33,272 nt of DNA, from contig CANREI010000004.1 in the NCBI GenBank assembly GCA_947629595.1, forward strand, positions 1 to 33,272. Reading direction: 5' to 3'. Of the stretch, positions 7,144 through 15,845 are shown piece after piece. Made by a program: the position numbers and the translations under genes. This DNA comes from an uncultured Alphaproteobacteria bacterium. Lineage in GTDB: Bacteria > Pseudomonadota > Alphaproteobacteria > CAAHEQ01 > UBA3637. The notes under the pieces were generated by a model. The model was not told the DNA's origin. It saw only the letters and a list, made by a program, of their open reading frames with translations, and made no database searches. Positions within the stretch are counted from its first letter, which is position 1, and the number at the start of each line of letters is the position of its first letter.

Positions 7144-9287
7144 TTTTGAGACAGAGCCGTTTTTTGCGCTGCTTTTTCATCTTTCGAAGCGTCTTTGACC
7201 TCTTTTGCCTTAACGGCGTTTTTATTCGCTTCGGCTTTCGAGGCTTCTCCGGCTTTTTCATCTTTTGAAGCTTCTTTTGCCTCTTCCGCCTTTACCGGCT
7301 CTTGAACCGCTTCGGCTTTTGGGGCTTCACCTGCTTTTTCATCTTTGGAAGCCTCCCCTTTTTTGCTTGTTCTTAACAATTCGTCCGTTTTGAATTCCAT
7401 TTCCAAAACAAGCTGGCCGTTTTCATCAAAAATTTGAGCAATACCGTCTTTTTTACCCTCTTTAAAATGCGCGATGCTTCTTAAAACACCGTTTTCAAAA
7501 TAGGTGCGACTTTCGCCGTTTAACAAATTATCACGATATTCATCTTCGCTTTGTAACTTGCCGTTTGCATGATAAATGCGTTGTTTTCCCTGCATTTGCC
7601 CGTTCACATACGCCGCATCGATGTGAATTTGTCCGTCGGGATAATATTGTTTAAATTCCCCGTCCGGCACATTATTCTTTAAAATGGTTCTGGAATTCAG
7701 CTGTCCGTTTTCATAATAGGTGGCAAACTCACCGTTTTGCTCGCCGTTTTGATAAAGCGCCGTTGTTTGCACTTGTCCGTTTTGATAATAAGCAATAAAA
7801 GGTCCGCTTTGAACACCGTTTTCAAATGTTTTTTCCGCCGCCAGCTGACCGTTTTCATAATATTCCTGTGATTTTCCCACCGCTTGTCCGGCACGCATAA
7901 CCACATGCGATTGCAAATTACCGTCAGAAAAATACGTGTTCATTTCACCGTCGGGCAAATCGTTTTTATAATGCAAATCCATTTTAATTTGCCCGTTTTG
8001 ATAATAAGCTTTTGCCGTACCGTCTTGCTTACCGGCTTTAAAATAAACCTCGTTTTCCAAACTTCCGTCGGGATAATAAGATTTACTCACACCGTCAATT
8101 AAATCGGCCTTATAAGTTTCTTCCTGCTGCAAGGCACCGAAATCATAATACGACTTGGAAACGCCTTCTTTAAAGCCGTCTTTATAATGCTCTTCCGATT
8201 GTAACTGTCCGTTTTCATAATAAGTTTTAACAATGCCTTCCGGCCCTTGCGGTTTAAACAACCCCTCGCCTTTGAGCTTGCCGTTCGGATAATATTCTTT
8301 CACTTCGCCGTTTAATTCGCCGTTTGTAAAATGACGCTCCAACAATAATTGCCCCGTTTCGCTAAATGCCTTATCCGTTCCGTCTTTCAAACCGTTTTTG
8401 TAATTCGTTTCAAAGTGCAATTGTCCCGACGGATAATAAATGCGCGAAACTCCTTCGGGTTTTCCCATTTTAAAAGTTGTTTCGTTTAACAATTTACCGG
8501 TATCATAGTAGGAAACGGCTTTATCAATCAAAAGCCCCTGATAATACATTTCAATCGTTTGAATTTGCCCGTTTTCATAATAGGTTCGACTTTCCCCGTG
8601 CGGTAATCCGTTAAAGAAATGCGTTCTTGCCAACAGTTTGCCCTCTTTTGTTTTTTCCTGCACAATACCCGTGAGCGGCATTTTACCGTTTTTCACATAA
8701 AAAATGCCGTTATTAAAGAAAATTTCATCTTTGGTAAAAGTGGGCAGTTTCATTTTTTTATCCGCAGAGGCTACGGGTTGCATCTCTCCCTCGGCTTGCG
8801 GACTGATATTCACAACCGGCTTAAAGCCCGTCGGCTCGTTTTGAGCAATATCCTGCACGGGGGCCGTCGGTTTCGAAGTCGGCACAACTGCCGTCGGTTC
8901 CGGCTTGACCAACGGTGCCGTTTGCAACACAGGCGCTAAACGAACGGCCGGCGCGGGGGACGACACAGCCGGAACAGTCTGCCCTGCTTTTGAAGGAACG
9001 GCGGGTGTTTTCATGACCGGTGCGGGAACAACGGTACCGTTTGCCGCGGGCATAACCATTTGAGTCGGTGCCTGAATTTGATGAACGGGAACGGCATTCC
9101 CCGCGGCGGGAACCTGTCCCATAACGGAAGCCGATAAAGATCCGGAAGAAAGCGGGCGCACGGCACGCGTCGGCTGAATGTTTGCCGCTTCCCGTAACGC
9201 CGCCGCATTGCTGACAACCTGTGCTTCAACGGATACCGTGCCGAAAAGCAACCCGCTCATTAACGCCATATTAAAAACTTTATTCAT
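7140..9287 (-). CDS. Exported protein with 18 tandem MORN-type (YwqK-like) repeats
   Basis: The 715-aa protein starts with a signal peptide (MNKVFNMALMSGLLFGTVSVEA, then QV). A Pro/Ala/Val-rich linker covers about residues 23–190. Eighteen units of about 24 residues follow, consensus G-x4-YYENGQLQxExxYKNG, and then a Lys/Glu/Ala-rich tail with repeated ASKDEKAGEA blocks. These are the MORN-variant repeats of the YwqK family, which build an elongated beta structure; their binding partners in bacteria are mostly unknown. I chose ATG 9287 because AAGGAG precedes it and it begins the signal peptide; the frame is open 39 codons further upstream. It is first in an operon with the two chr genes. Periplasmic or surface location is inferred. 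Confidence 0.85.
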   Translation of the reverse strand: MNKVFNMALMSGLLFGTVSVEAQVVSNAAALREAANIQPTRAVRPLSSGSLSASVMGQVPAAGNAVPVHQIQAPTQMVMPAANGTVVPAPVMKTPAVPSKAGQTVPAVSSPAPAVRLAPVLQTAPLVKPEPTAVVPTSKPTAPVQDIAQNEPTGFKPVVNISPQAEGEMQPVASADKKMKLPTFTKDEIFFNNGIFYVKNGKMPLTGIVQEKTKEGKLLARTHFFNGLPHGESRTYYENGQIQTIEMYYQGLLIDKAVSYYDTGKLLNETTFKMGKPEGVSRIYYPSGQLHFETNYKNGLKDGTDKAFSETGQLLLERHFTNGELNGEVKEYYPNGKLKGEGLFKPQGPEGIVKTYYENGQLQSEEHYKDGFKEGVSKSYYDFGALQQEETYKADLIDGVSKSYYPDGSLENEVYFKAGKQDGTAKAYYQNGQIKMDLHYKNDLPDGEMNTYFSDGNLQSHVVMRAGQAVGKSQEYYENGQLAAEKTFENGVQSGPFIAYYQNGQVQTTALYQNGEQNGEFATYYENGQLNSRTILKNNVPDGEFKQYYPDGQIHIDAAYVNGQMQGKQRIYHANGKLQSEDEYRDNLLNGESRTYFENGVLRSIAHFKEGKKDGIAQIFDENGQLVLEMEFKTDELLRTSKKGEASKDEKAGEAPKAEAVQEPVKAEEAKEASKDEKAGEASKAEANKNAVKAKEVKDASKDEKAAQKTALSQK

Positions 9288-9314
9288 AAAAACTCCTTTT
9301 ATAAAAGTGTTATT

Positions 9315-9343
9315 AAAATAGCAGATTACACAATTAAAATCAA
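9315..9343 (-). promoter_or_regulatory. Promoter of the MORN–chr operon
   Basis: On the minus strand: TTGATT (9338–9343), 17-bp spacer, TATTTT (9315–9320), 28 bp before the chosen start. This supports ATG 9287 over the longer frame, whose start would lie upstream of the promoter. Confidence 0.55.
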
Positions 9344-9390
9344 TCTTTTTTATGTTATTTTTAAATATTTTCTTATTTGATAAATCTTCC

Positions 9391-9419
9391 TTGACAGAAA
9401 ACAAGGCTTTTGATATTTT
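9391..9419 (+). promoter_or_regulatory. Promoter of the membrane-anchored methyltransferase gene
   Basis: TTGACA (9391–9396), 17-bp spacer, TATTTT (9414–9419) with an extended -10 TGA at 9411–9413. The start codon at 9442 lies 22 bp downstream, behind AGAAGGAA. Confidence 0.75.
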
Positions 9420-9441
9420 AAAAACAAGAAGGAATTTTTGA

Positions 9442-10002
9442 ATGGAATATTTTGTTTTTTTGATTCTTTTAATCGGATACGCGGCTCTTTTTTATGTTAT
9501 TTATTCCGTTTATTCGCTTTTGAAAGGGCGATTCGGCGTTTTTGCGCCTTATGTGCCGAGTGTGGGAAAATCAAAAAAGAATATGCTTGATTTGGCACGC
9601 GCGGAACTTCTTCAAGCCGAAAAACAAATGACGGTTATCGATTTGGGCAGCGGCAGCGGCTCATTATTGCTGCCTTTGGCAAAAGAATTTCCCGATCATC
9701 GTTTCATCGGCATTGAATATGATTGGATTTTAATTCTGGTTTCTTTGTTTCGATCGCGCAAACTCAAAAACATCGAGTGGCATAAGCAAAATTTTATGAA
9801 TTATTCCTGCGAAAAAGCCGATATTGTTTTTTGTTATTTGTTAAAGACAATGCAGGAACGCGTGGGGCTGAAACTGGCCCGTGAAATCAGCGATTCCTGC
9901 GTTGTCATTACGGAACTTTATCCCGTCAATCATTTGCGTCTTGTCAAAGCCGTCAAACCGGCATTCAACTTGGGTATTCCGGTTTATAAAATGCGCAAAT
10001 AA
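9442..10002 (+). CDS. Class I SAM-dependent methyltransferase-like protein with N-terminal membrane anchor
   Basis: The 186-aa protein begins with one hydrophobic helix (about residues 3–27, FVFLILLIGYAALFYVIYSV). A Rossmann-type core follows: VIDLGSGSGSLLLPLAKEFP (motif I, SAM-binding glycine loop), FIGIEYDW (acidic residue for the ribose hydroxyls), then DIVFCYLLKTMQERVGLKLA. The C-terminal part is shorter than in most methyltransferases. The substrate cannot be read from the sequence; the anchor suggests a membrane-associated one. It is a single-gene unit, convergent with the CsoR-like gene 4 bp away. Confidence 0.7.
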   Translation: MEYFVFLILLIGYAALFYVIYSVYSLLKGRFGVFAPYVPSVGKSKKNMLDLARAELLQAEKQMTVIDLGSGSGSLLLPLAKEFPDHRFIGIEYDWILILVSLFRSRKLKNIEWHKQNFMNYSCEKADIVFCYLLKTMQERVGLKLAREISDSCVVITELYPVNHLRLVKAVKPAFNLGIPVYKMRK

Positions 10003-10006
10003 GGTG

Positions 10007-10294
10007 TTAATTTTCAAACCGTGAAAATAATTCGCACACTTCTTTCAAAGCTTTTTCGCGCTCTTTTTCATTGTCAAACGAACGGCAGACATATTCTTTT
10101 AAATACATATTCAACAAATTACTTTCAACGGCTTTAACGGCACCGCGTACGGAACGTAATTGCGTTAAAACATCAGAACGGTTTCGCCCCGCCTCCAACA
10201 TTCTTTTAACGCCTTCGATTTGCCCGATAATCCGATTTAATTTCGGCAATTGCGACATCGGATTTATCTCTTTTTGTTTCGACAGTATTTTCAT
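10007..10294 (-). CDS. CsoR/FrmR/RcnR-family repressor lacking the usual ligand residues
   Basis: The 95-aa protein matches the all-helical tetrameric repressor family: LNRIIGQIEGVKRMLEAGRN, then DVLTQLRSVRGAVKAVESNLL. Copper-sensing CsoR uses Cys-His-Cys. By my alignment these positions are Arg (RNRSDVLT), Tyr and Tyr (NLLNMYLKEYV), and the only cysteine is one turn later (VCRSF). It therefore probably does not bind Cu(I) in the standard way, nor use the FrmR cysteine. I chose ATG 10294 for its AAAAGGAA at a good distance; a later in-frame ATG (MSQLPKLNR) is also possible. A perfect dyad lies at its predicted transcription start, suggesting autoregulation. No efflux gene is adjacent. Confidence 0.8.
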   Translation of the reverse strand: MKILSKQKEINPMSQLPKLNRIIGQIEGVKRMLEAGRNRSDVLTQLRSVRGAVKAVESNLLNMYLKEYVCRSFDNEKEREKALKEVCELFSRFEN

Positions 10295-10316
10295 TGTATT
10301 ATTCCTTTTGTTACCC

Positions 10317-10335
10317 TTCAATCCCATTGATTGAA
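10317..10335. promoter_or_regulatory. Inverted repeat at the transcription start of the CsoR-like gene (candidate operator)
   Basis: TTCAATC (10317–10323), 5-bp centre, GATTGAA (10329–10335) is a perfect 7+7 dyad. It begins 7 bp downstream of the -10 box and so covers the expected start site. Its placement fits an autorepressor operator. Confidence 0.5.
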
Positions 10336-10342
10336 CAACTTT

Positions 10343-10371
10343 ATCATAAAAAAAGAAAATATTTTTGTCAA
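10343..10371 (-). promoter_or_regulatory. Promoter of the CsoR-like gene
   Basis: On the minus strand: TTGACA (10366–10371), exact 17-bp spacer, TATGAT (10343–10348). This is one of the best -35/-10 matches in the window. It borders an almost pure A/T stretch reaching 10476 in which I see nothing else. Confidence 0.75.
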
Positions 10372-10476
10372 TAAAAAACGATAATATTTTTTTAAAAAAG
10401 AAATAAAATTATTTTAAGTTTTTTATAAAATATTTATTTATCAATATATTATTTAAAAATATAATTTGTTAATAAA

Positions 10477-11430
10477 TTATTGATTAGTTTCATTATTTAT
10501 ATTTGAATCGCTTCGAATATGATTTTTCAGGAAATAAATGCCCAAATAAATCAATGCCAAAAAGAACGGCAGAAAGAAATAAACGGCCCGATAGACGAAC
10601 AAACTGGCCAAAACAGCGCCCTTTTCTGCCATAGCATGCGGAAAAAGCAATAAAAACAATGATGTAAAAACGCCCAATCCGCCCGGTACCTGCGATACCA
10701 GCGCCGTTACTTGTGCAATGGTATAAACAATAAAAACCGGCAAAAAGGGCGTTTCAAGATGATAGCGCAAAACAGAATAAAAAACAACCGATACCAAAAA
10801 GTTATCGGCAAACCCCACCAATAATTGTAATCCCGTTAATCTTTTTGACGGCGCTTTTAAGGTAACGCCGCCAATGCGAACGCTTCGTTTTGACTTGATG
10901 ACCCAAAACCAATAACCCGAAAAAGCACAAACGATGAGAATTGAAACGCCGTAATATGTTTCCAAGTGCGCTTGATCGGTTAACGCGGGCGTGAACGGCG
11001 TTAAAAGCGTGGCAATCACGTAAATCAGACCCATTCCCATAAAAAGCGTTAATGTTTCAAAGGCAATCAGCAGTAAAATTTGCGCGCGCGGAAGCCCGAG
11101 CGGCGTATAAAACAAATATCGAACGGCACCGCCCGAAATAAAGGCATGCCCCACCGTATTACTGACGGCAAAACCGACGGCTGCGGTTTTAAACACCGTT
11201 CGAAACGGCAGTTTATATCGAATGTAATCCAATGCCGACACATCGTAACAAGCCAACACAACAAAATCGGCAACAACGAAAAAACAGGCAATCAATAACA
11301 CCCAAAGCGGCGTTGAACTCATTAACTGCCATACTTTTTCCCATCCCGCTTTTTCCACTTCTTTGATAATCAACCAAAGAGCCAAACCGAAAAAGAAAAA
11401 ACTGATAAATTGAATGATTCGATTGAACAT
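10477..11430 (-). CDS. Integral membrane protein of the LPG-synthase TM / MprF flippase-like family
   Basis: The 317-aa protein has about eight hydrophobic segments and the family signature: ACYDVSALDYIRYKLPFRTVFKTAA, SNTVGHAFISGGAVRYLFYTPLGL and QVPGGLGVFTSL. These match the membrane part of MprF (UPF0104-like), which flips aminoacylated phospholipids; the cytoplasmic aminoacyl-transferase half is absent. Stand-alone proteins of this type have mostly unknown substrates. I chose ATG 11430 because the frame upstream of it runs into the terminator and the porin gene. This start has no good ribosome-binding site and lies 19 bp after the terminator, so it may depend on readthrough or an unrecognised promoter. 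Confidence 0.75.
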   Translation of the reverse strand: MFNRIIQFISFFFFGLALWLIIKEVEKAGWEKVWQLMSSTPLWVLLIACFFVVADFVVLACYDVSALDYIRYKLPFRTVFKTAAVGFAVSNTVGHAFISGGAVRYLFYTPLGLPRAQILLLIAFETLTLFMGMGLIYVIATLLTPFTPALTDQAHLETYYGVSILIVCAFSGYWFWVIKSKRSVRIGGVTLKAPSKRLTGLQLLVGFADNFLVSVVFYSVLRYHLETPFLPVFIVYTIAQVTALVSQVPGGLGVFTSLFLLLFPHAMAEKGAVLASLFVYRAVYFFLPFFLALIYLGIYFLKNHIRSDSNINNETNQ

Positions 11431-11445
11431 TTGAAAAAATCCGAT

Positions 11446-11481
11446 AAAAAAACGGCGGATAACGGTTTTATCCGCCGTTTT
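11446..11481 (-). terminator. Intrinsic terminator of the OprB-like porin gene
   Basis: AACGGCGGATAA (11451–11462) pairs perfectly with TTATCCGCCGTT (11468–11479) around a 5-nt loop. On the minus strand a run of T follows. It is 6 bp past the porin stop and directly before the next gene. Confidence 0.85.
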
Positions 11482-11486
11482 ATTTT

Positions 11487-13475
11487 TTAGAACATCATTG
11501 TTGCGCGAATGGAAGCAACCGTTGCCGTATTCGATTTTTGATTCAAGCCGGGATTGATGTAAAACTGCACATCCGGCGTGATGGTCATAAACGAGCTGAT
11601 GCCCCACGCCCAATAAGCTTCCAACATATTTTCAACCGAGCGCGACCCTTCTCCGTTTACGCCTTTATCCAGCTTATTCACGGCACCCGCAAAGCCGATT
11701 TGATCCAAGGCGTTTCGATTGAGCGGATTATTATAAACGCCGCCCAACACATATGACTGACGAATACCGTTTACGCCTTTATTCACACCGTTGGCACGCA
11801 TAAACAAAGCTAATTTTTGCCCCATATTTTGTTGGGCATTCACGCTCCACCCTTGTGTTTTTTCCGGCTGTGCCTCAACGGACGGCTGATGATAGAGCAG
11901 CACGCTCAAAGTTGCCTGTCCCAATTTATTTTTCGGGTTAATCGTTCCGCTGACAAATGACGTAAACTTTTTGCCCCAATGATTTGTGGAAATATTGTTG
12001 CCGTCAATGTTTTGCGCATCTTGTCCGCCGGCAGATATACTCCAAAACGGATCAGGCGATACGGTTAAATAACCGCCTAAACTTGCCGACGGATAGGTAC
12101 TTGTTGCGTTTTGCGAAAACGATTCGTTGACAAAGTTAATTTGTTGGTTCGAATCGTAAGTCGTTCCGTCAAAATTATACATCGGAAACTGTCCGAGCGT
12201 TACGCTGAGCCAATTTAATTTGCCGGGCATTTGATGCGTATAACTTAATTCATAGAAATAGTTTGCTTTTGTCGTATAATCGTTTAAAGGCGTTACCACT
12301 CCGATATTACTGCCGAGTTCGGCACCGTTACCGTTCCAATAGCGCACCATTTCATACGCCAGGTTGGCCGAACCGCTGCCCCATGTATCCGACTGAAACA
12401 TATCCCATGTGGCGGCACCGTAATATTGCGTTTGCCACGGGGTAATATGCCCCGACGGCGCCCCGCGTTGCCCCATCAAAGAAACATCTAACGTATAAGA
12501 CAAACCCGTTTCTTTCAACAACTCGTTTTTTGCTTGCGCATAAGCGTTGGCCCAGCTGTTCACATCTTTATCGGCCCGACTTAAAAAAGAAGGGCTTGTT
12601 GCCTTTCTGCCGCGTGCCGTTTTCCCGTGTACAATCGGCACCGGATGCGTTGTTTCATCAGCGTTTAATACCGGAACATCGCCGGCGGATTTTCCGTTCG
12701 GGCACGTTTTTTCTGCCATGGCCTTCTTATTCATTCCATCACCGCCGTTTCTGCCTTGAATGTTATTTTGAAGCGACATCGGCTTACCGGCATCTTTCAC
12801 AACAGGTTTTACAGGTTGTTTTTGCGCAGGTATTTTAGCGGAAGGCTCCTTTACACCGTACGTTTTTTGCAGGGCCTCCTGATGCAGGCGTGATGCCTTT
12901 TCTTCATTTGTTTCCGTTATATTTTGCCACTTTTCTTTGGTCCCTTCTTTCACGTCTTGCCATGTTTCTTTGGTTCCCTCTTTCACATCTTCCCATTTTT
13001 CGGCGGTAGCGTCTTTCACATCACTCCACTTTTCGGCCGTTGCATCTTTTATGTCACTCCACTTTTCGGCGGTAGCGTCTTTCACGTCACTCCACTTTTC
13101 GGCGGTAGCGTCTTTCACGTCACTCCACTTTTCGGCGGTAGCATCTTTTGTTTTTTGCCACGTATCGGAAGCGCTTTCGGAAAGTGATTTTTGCTTTTGA
13201 ATATTTAATTGTTCCCTTTTCACGGCGCGATCCCGCACCAATTGTTTTTGCGTGCGGTTCAGTTTTTCGGCTTTGGGACTTTTTTGAACAGCTGCCTCAA
13301 TTTGTGCCTTATTTTGTTCCGTTTGAACGGGATGCATCGGCGCTGCCCGACTACCGGTTAACCGATACGGCGGTGTACCGTTTGCATCAGTCGGTTGCAT
13401 TTGTGCCGTTGCTTCCTGCGCCCAACATAAAAAACTTAAAATACCCGTTAAAAAATAAAAGTGTGCTTTTTGCAT
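11487..13475 (-). CDS. OprB-like carbohydrate porin with periplasmic 11-residue-repeat coiled coil
   Basis: The 662-aa protein starts with a signal peptide (residues 1–24, ending EATA before QMQ). A charged region follows, then seven 11-residue repeats at 111–187 (DATAEKWSDVK five times with small changes, then EGTKETWQDVK and EGTKEKWQNIT). A low-complexity linker leads to a beta-barrel from about residue 330 (LSYTLDVSLMGQRG) to the end. The barrel ends EAYWAWGISSFMTITPDVQFYINPGLN and finishes ATMMF with C-terminal Phe, as in OprB-family sugar porins. The repeat region has hendecad spacing, typical of a long right-handed coiled coil, and is unusual on OprB. Single gene with its own terminator. 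Confidence 0.78.
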   Translation of the reverse strand: MQKAHFYFLTGILSFLCWAQEATAQMQPTDANGTPPYRLTGSRAAPMHPVQTEQNKAQIEAAVQKSPKAEKLNRTQKQLVRDRAVKREQLNIQKQKSLSESASDTWQKTKDATAEKWSDVKDATAEKWSDVKDATAEKWSDIKDATAEKWSDVKDATAEKWEDVKEGTKETWQDVKEGTKEKWQNITETNEEKASRLHQEALQKTYGVKEPSAKIPAQKQPVKPVVKDAGKPMSLQNNIQGRNGGDGMNKKAMAEKTCPNGKSAGDVPVLNADETTHPVPIVHGKTARGRKATSPSFLSRADKDVNSWANAYAQAKNELLKETGLSYTLDVSLMGQRGAPSGHITPWQTQYYGAATWDMFQSDTWGSGSANLAYEMVRYWNGNGAELGSNIGVVTPLNDYTTKANYFYELSYTHQMPGKLNWLSVTLGQFPMYNFDGTTYDSNQQINFVNESFSQNATSTYPSASLGGYLTVSPDPFWSISAGGQDAQNIDGNNISTNHWGKKFTSFVSGTINPKNKLGQATLSVLLYHQPSVEAQPEKTQGWSVNAQQNMGQKLALFMRANGVNKGVNGIRQSYVLGGVYNNPLNRNALDQIGFAGAVNKLDKGVNGEGSRSVENMLEAYWAWGISSFMTITPDVQFYINPGLNQKSNTATVASIRATMMF
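12915..13145 (-). repeat. 33-bp tandem repeats encoding the 11-residue coiled-coil units
   Basis: Seven consecutive 33-bp units. The first five (13145 down to about 12981) are nearly identical at DNA level and encode DATAEKWSDVK variants; the last two have diverged to EGTKE versions. Such near-identity suggests recent expansion by slippage or unequal exchange, so unit number may vary between strains. Confidence 0.85.
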
Positions 13476-13611
13476 AATAAAATTCCCCCATCATAAAAAT
13501 TGAAGTGATAAAAAAAACATCAAACAATTGACTAGGTCTTTTCCTGCGACAAATGCAACAAAATAAAGTCGAAAGAATATAAATTTTTCCGCTTAAATGA
13601 AATTTATTCGA

Positions 13612-15843
13612 TTAAGAATCCGATGACTGATCCGGTAAAACGGTTATAATATGCAAATCGGATATGCGCGCCATTTCGTCGTCTTTTCGGACAATATAAG
13701 GCGGAATGGGCGGGGCCGGCTTTAATTCCGATCGCTTTTTATATTCCGGCACTTTATCGTAAAGCGGCGTTGTTACTTTGTTAATCGGTCTGTCCAAATG
13801 GCCGGCATATAAAACAAGTTGTTTGTTGGGCGCCATACTTAACAAACCGCTACCGCTTACGACCGAATCGGCTAATGTTTTAATTTTGCGCTTAATCGGG
13901 AAATATAAATCAAAACCCACCTTAACCTGTTTGGGCCCCGGCAGTAAAGGACCCGTCCAATCGAACCAACTCCATGAGCGATCATAAGAACTTCTGTCCA
14001 CTTTGGTATAAGGCGTAATGCCTTTTGTTAACACATTTCTTGTTTCGGGATTATTTTGACGTTTAATAATTTTAGCTGCCACCGAGCTCATAATAATATC
14101 GGCTGTTTCCTGACTGTATTTTGAAGAAATTTGATGCCAATCCTGCACGCAAACCAAAAATTTGTTTTGTTTCACCCGTCCGAAAATAATCCCGTCCGTA
14201 ATGCTTTCCAGCGAAGGCATATGTTGAAATTCATCTAAAATAAAGCCGACGGAACACGGGCCGACTTTGCCCTCCCCGGGGCCGTATAACATTAAATACT
14301 GCGTGGACATGTTAATAAACAAGGTACTTAACAAAACGGAAGACTTTAAATCTTCATACGGTACCGACATATAAATGGTCACCGGTTTATATTGTCCGGT
14401 TTCTTTATCTTTAATGCCGCGCAATTGTTCATAATTGAAATCGTTTAACGACGTGCGACACCGAACGGCGGAATTTTTAAAAATATTCACGCCCGACAAA
14501 GCCATTGACATGACCGAACCGCGTTGCTTATCGGGCAAACTCAATACTTGGTTTAATTCCAAAAGCGTGCGTCTGCCATAACCGTAATAAGCCGTTTCCA
14601 ACACGATTTTTTCAAAAATCATTTGCCACGCATCTAAATCCAAGGCCGCTATATCCTGATTTTTCTGTCGCTCGGCAATTTCCGCATTACACCGAATCTG
14701 GGCGGTATTGATAATATCCAGCAACATGGCAAAACAGGCATCATGTCCGTGCCACTCCGCGGGAATTAAATCCCAGGTGCCGACGGGCAAGTAATTATTC
14801 AAGGTGATTTTATGTTGTTTGGCCTTTTCTTTGGCGGCCAAAACTTCGGGAAAATCCCGCATGGATTCATAATAGGTTATTAAAATATCATAATCTTCAT
14901 CATCCATGGCTTTGTTTTTAATTCGCGACAGGAAATAATCATTTGCCTGCGCCTGATCAACTTTTCCGCATAAATAGCCGGCTAATCCCGTTAAACACCC
15001 CCGTCCCGTTTTAACCCAATACGGATCGGTGCCGGAAGGGCCGTCGGGAATTAAAAAAGAAATCAAATTATCGATATACCCTTCCCGCCCGTCTTGTAAC
15101 GACGGCAAATTGCCGGGACCGATCGGATTCCAAGACGGCCAATAAATGCCTTTTTCTTTATGATCTTTTCCCATCCAGTTCATTTTAAAGACAGGCCCGA
15201 GCGTTGCCCGATAACCGCTTGTTAATTTTGCAATTTCACCTTTCGGATCATGAATAATGAGCGTTGAATCCGTATCCTCCAAAATAGAGGGAATAATCAC
15301 GCCCATCGTTTTTCCCGACCCCGGCGCGCCGATACAAAAAACCGATCGACAATCCGGCATTTTCATTTTTCGATCGGCAAACAAACCCAACAACAAATGC
15401 TTGCCTGCATATAAACCCATTTTTTCAATATCTTTTGCCGAAGCTTCGCGTCCGTCGCCAAATCGTTGCGGAAACAAATAATACGGATTGGCATGACAAA
15501 TCCACAATTCATAAAAGAAAAAAGCCCCCATGGCAATGAGCGGAAAACGCCACGCGGCAAAACTGTACCAGTTAAAATGATGCGGTTCATCAAACCAAAA
15601 CAGCTTAAACCACCGCCAATAATCCGATAAAGGCAAACTGAAATGCCCTTGAAACACTTTGGTGAAATAAGCGGCATAAATTTCAAAAAGATTATTTTCA
15701 AAATGCGAAGAAATAACCTGTGAGAAAGGCAAACAAATTAAGGCGCACACCCAAAACAGAACAAAACCCAATAAAGCGCGCCATGACCACCATTTCAGGC
15801 AGTTTCTGGTTGATATTTTTTCGGGCGCCCATCTGATAACCAT
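13612..15843 (-). CDS. VirD4/TraG-type type IV coupling ATPase
   Basis: The 743-aa protein has two N-terminal membrane segments (about 21–44 and 95–116) and a cytoplasmic ATPase: Walker A GAPGSGKT at 172–179, HDPKGEIAKLTSGYR, and Walker B VGFILDEFQHMPS from 532. LVCVQDWHQI and MSSVAAKIIKRQNN follow in the order of the TraG/VirD4 hexamers. These ATPases deliver DNA or proteins to type IV secretion channels. An insertion of about 120 residues (about 300–420) between the Walker motifs probably holds the all-alpha domain. It starts 2 bp after the pentapeptide-repeat gene and is surely co-transcribed. No virB, relaxase or mobility gene is in the window, so its channel must be encoded elsewhere or be lost. 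Confidence 0.9.
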   Translation of the reverse strand: MVIRWAPEKISTRNCLKWWSWRALLGFVLFWVCALICLPFSQVISSHFENNLFEIYAAYFTKVFQGHFSLPLSDYWRWFKLFWFDEPHHFNWYSFAAWRFPLIAMGAFFFYELWICHANPYYLFPQRFGDGREASAKDIEKMGLYAGKHLLLGLFADRKMKMPDCRSVFCIGAPGSGKTMGVIIPSILEDTDSTLIIHDPKGEIAKLTSGYRATLGPVFKMNWMGKDHKEKGIYWPSWNPIGPGNLPSLQDGREGYIDNLISFLIPDGPSGTDPYWVKTGRGCLTGLAGYLCGKVDQAQANDYFLSRIKNKAMDDEDYDILITYYESMRDFPEVLAAKEKAKQHKITLNNYLPVGTWDLIPAEWHGHDACFAMLLDIINTAQIRCNAEIAERQKNQDIAALDLDAWQMIFEKIVLETAYYGYGRRTLLELNQVLSLPDKQRGSVMSMALSGVNIFKNSAVRCRTSLNDFNYEQLRGIKDKETGQYKPVTIYMSVPYEDLKSSVLLSTLFINMSTQYLMLYGPGEGKVGPCSVGFILDEFQHMPSLESITDGIIFGRVKQNKFLVCVQDWHQISSKYSQETADIIMSSVAAKIIKRQNNPETRNVLTKGITPYTKVDRSSYDRSWSWFDWTGPLLPGPKQVKVGFDLYFPIKRKIKTLADSVVSGSGLLSMAPNKQLVLYAGHLDRPINKVTTPLYDKVPEYKKRSELKPAPPIPPYIVRKDDEMARISDLHIITVLPDQSSDS

Positions 15844-15845
15844 AT

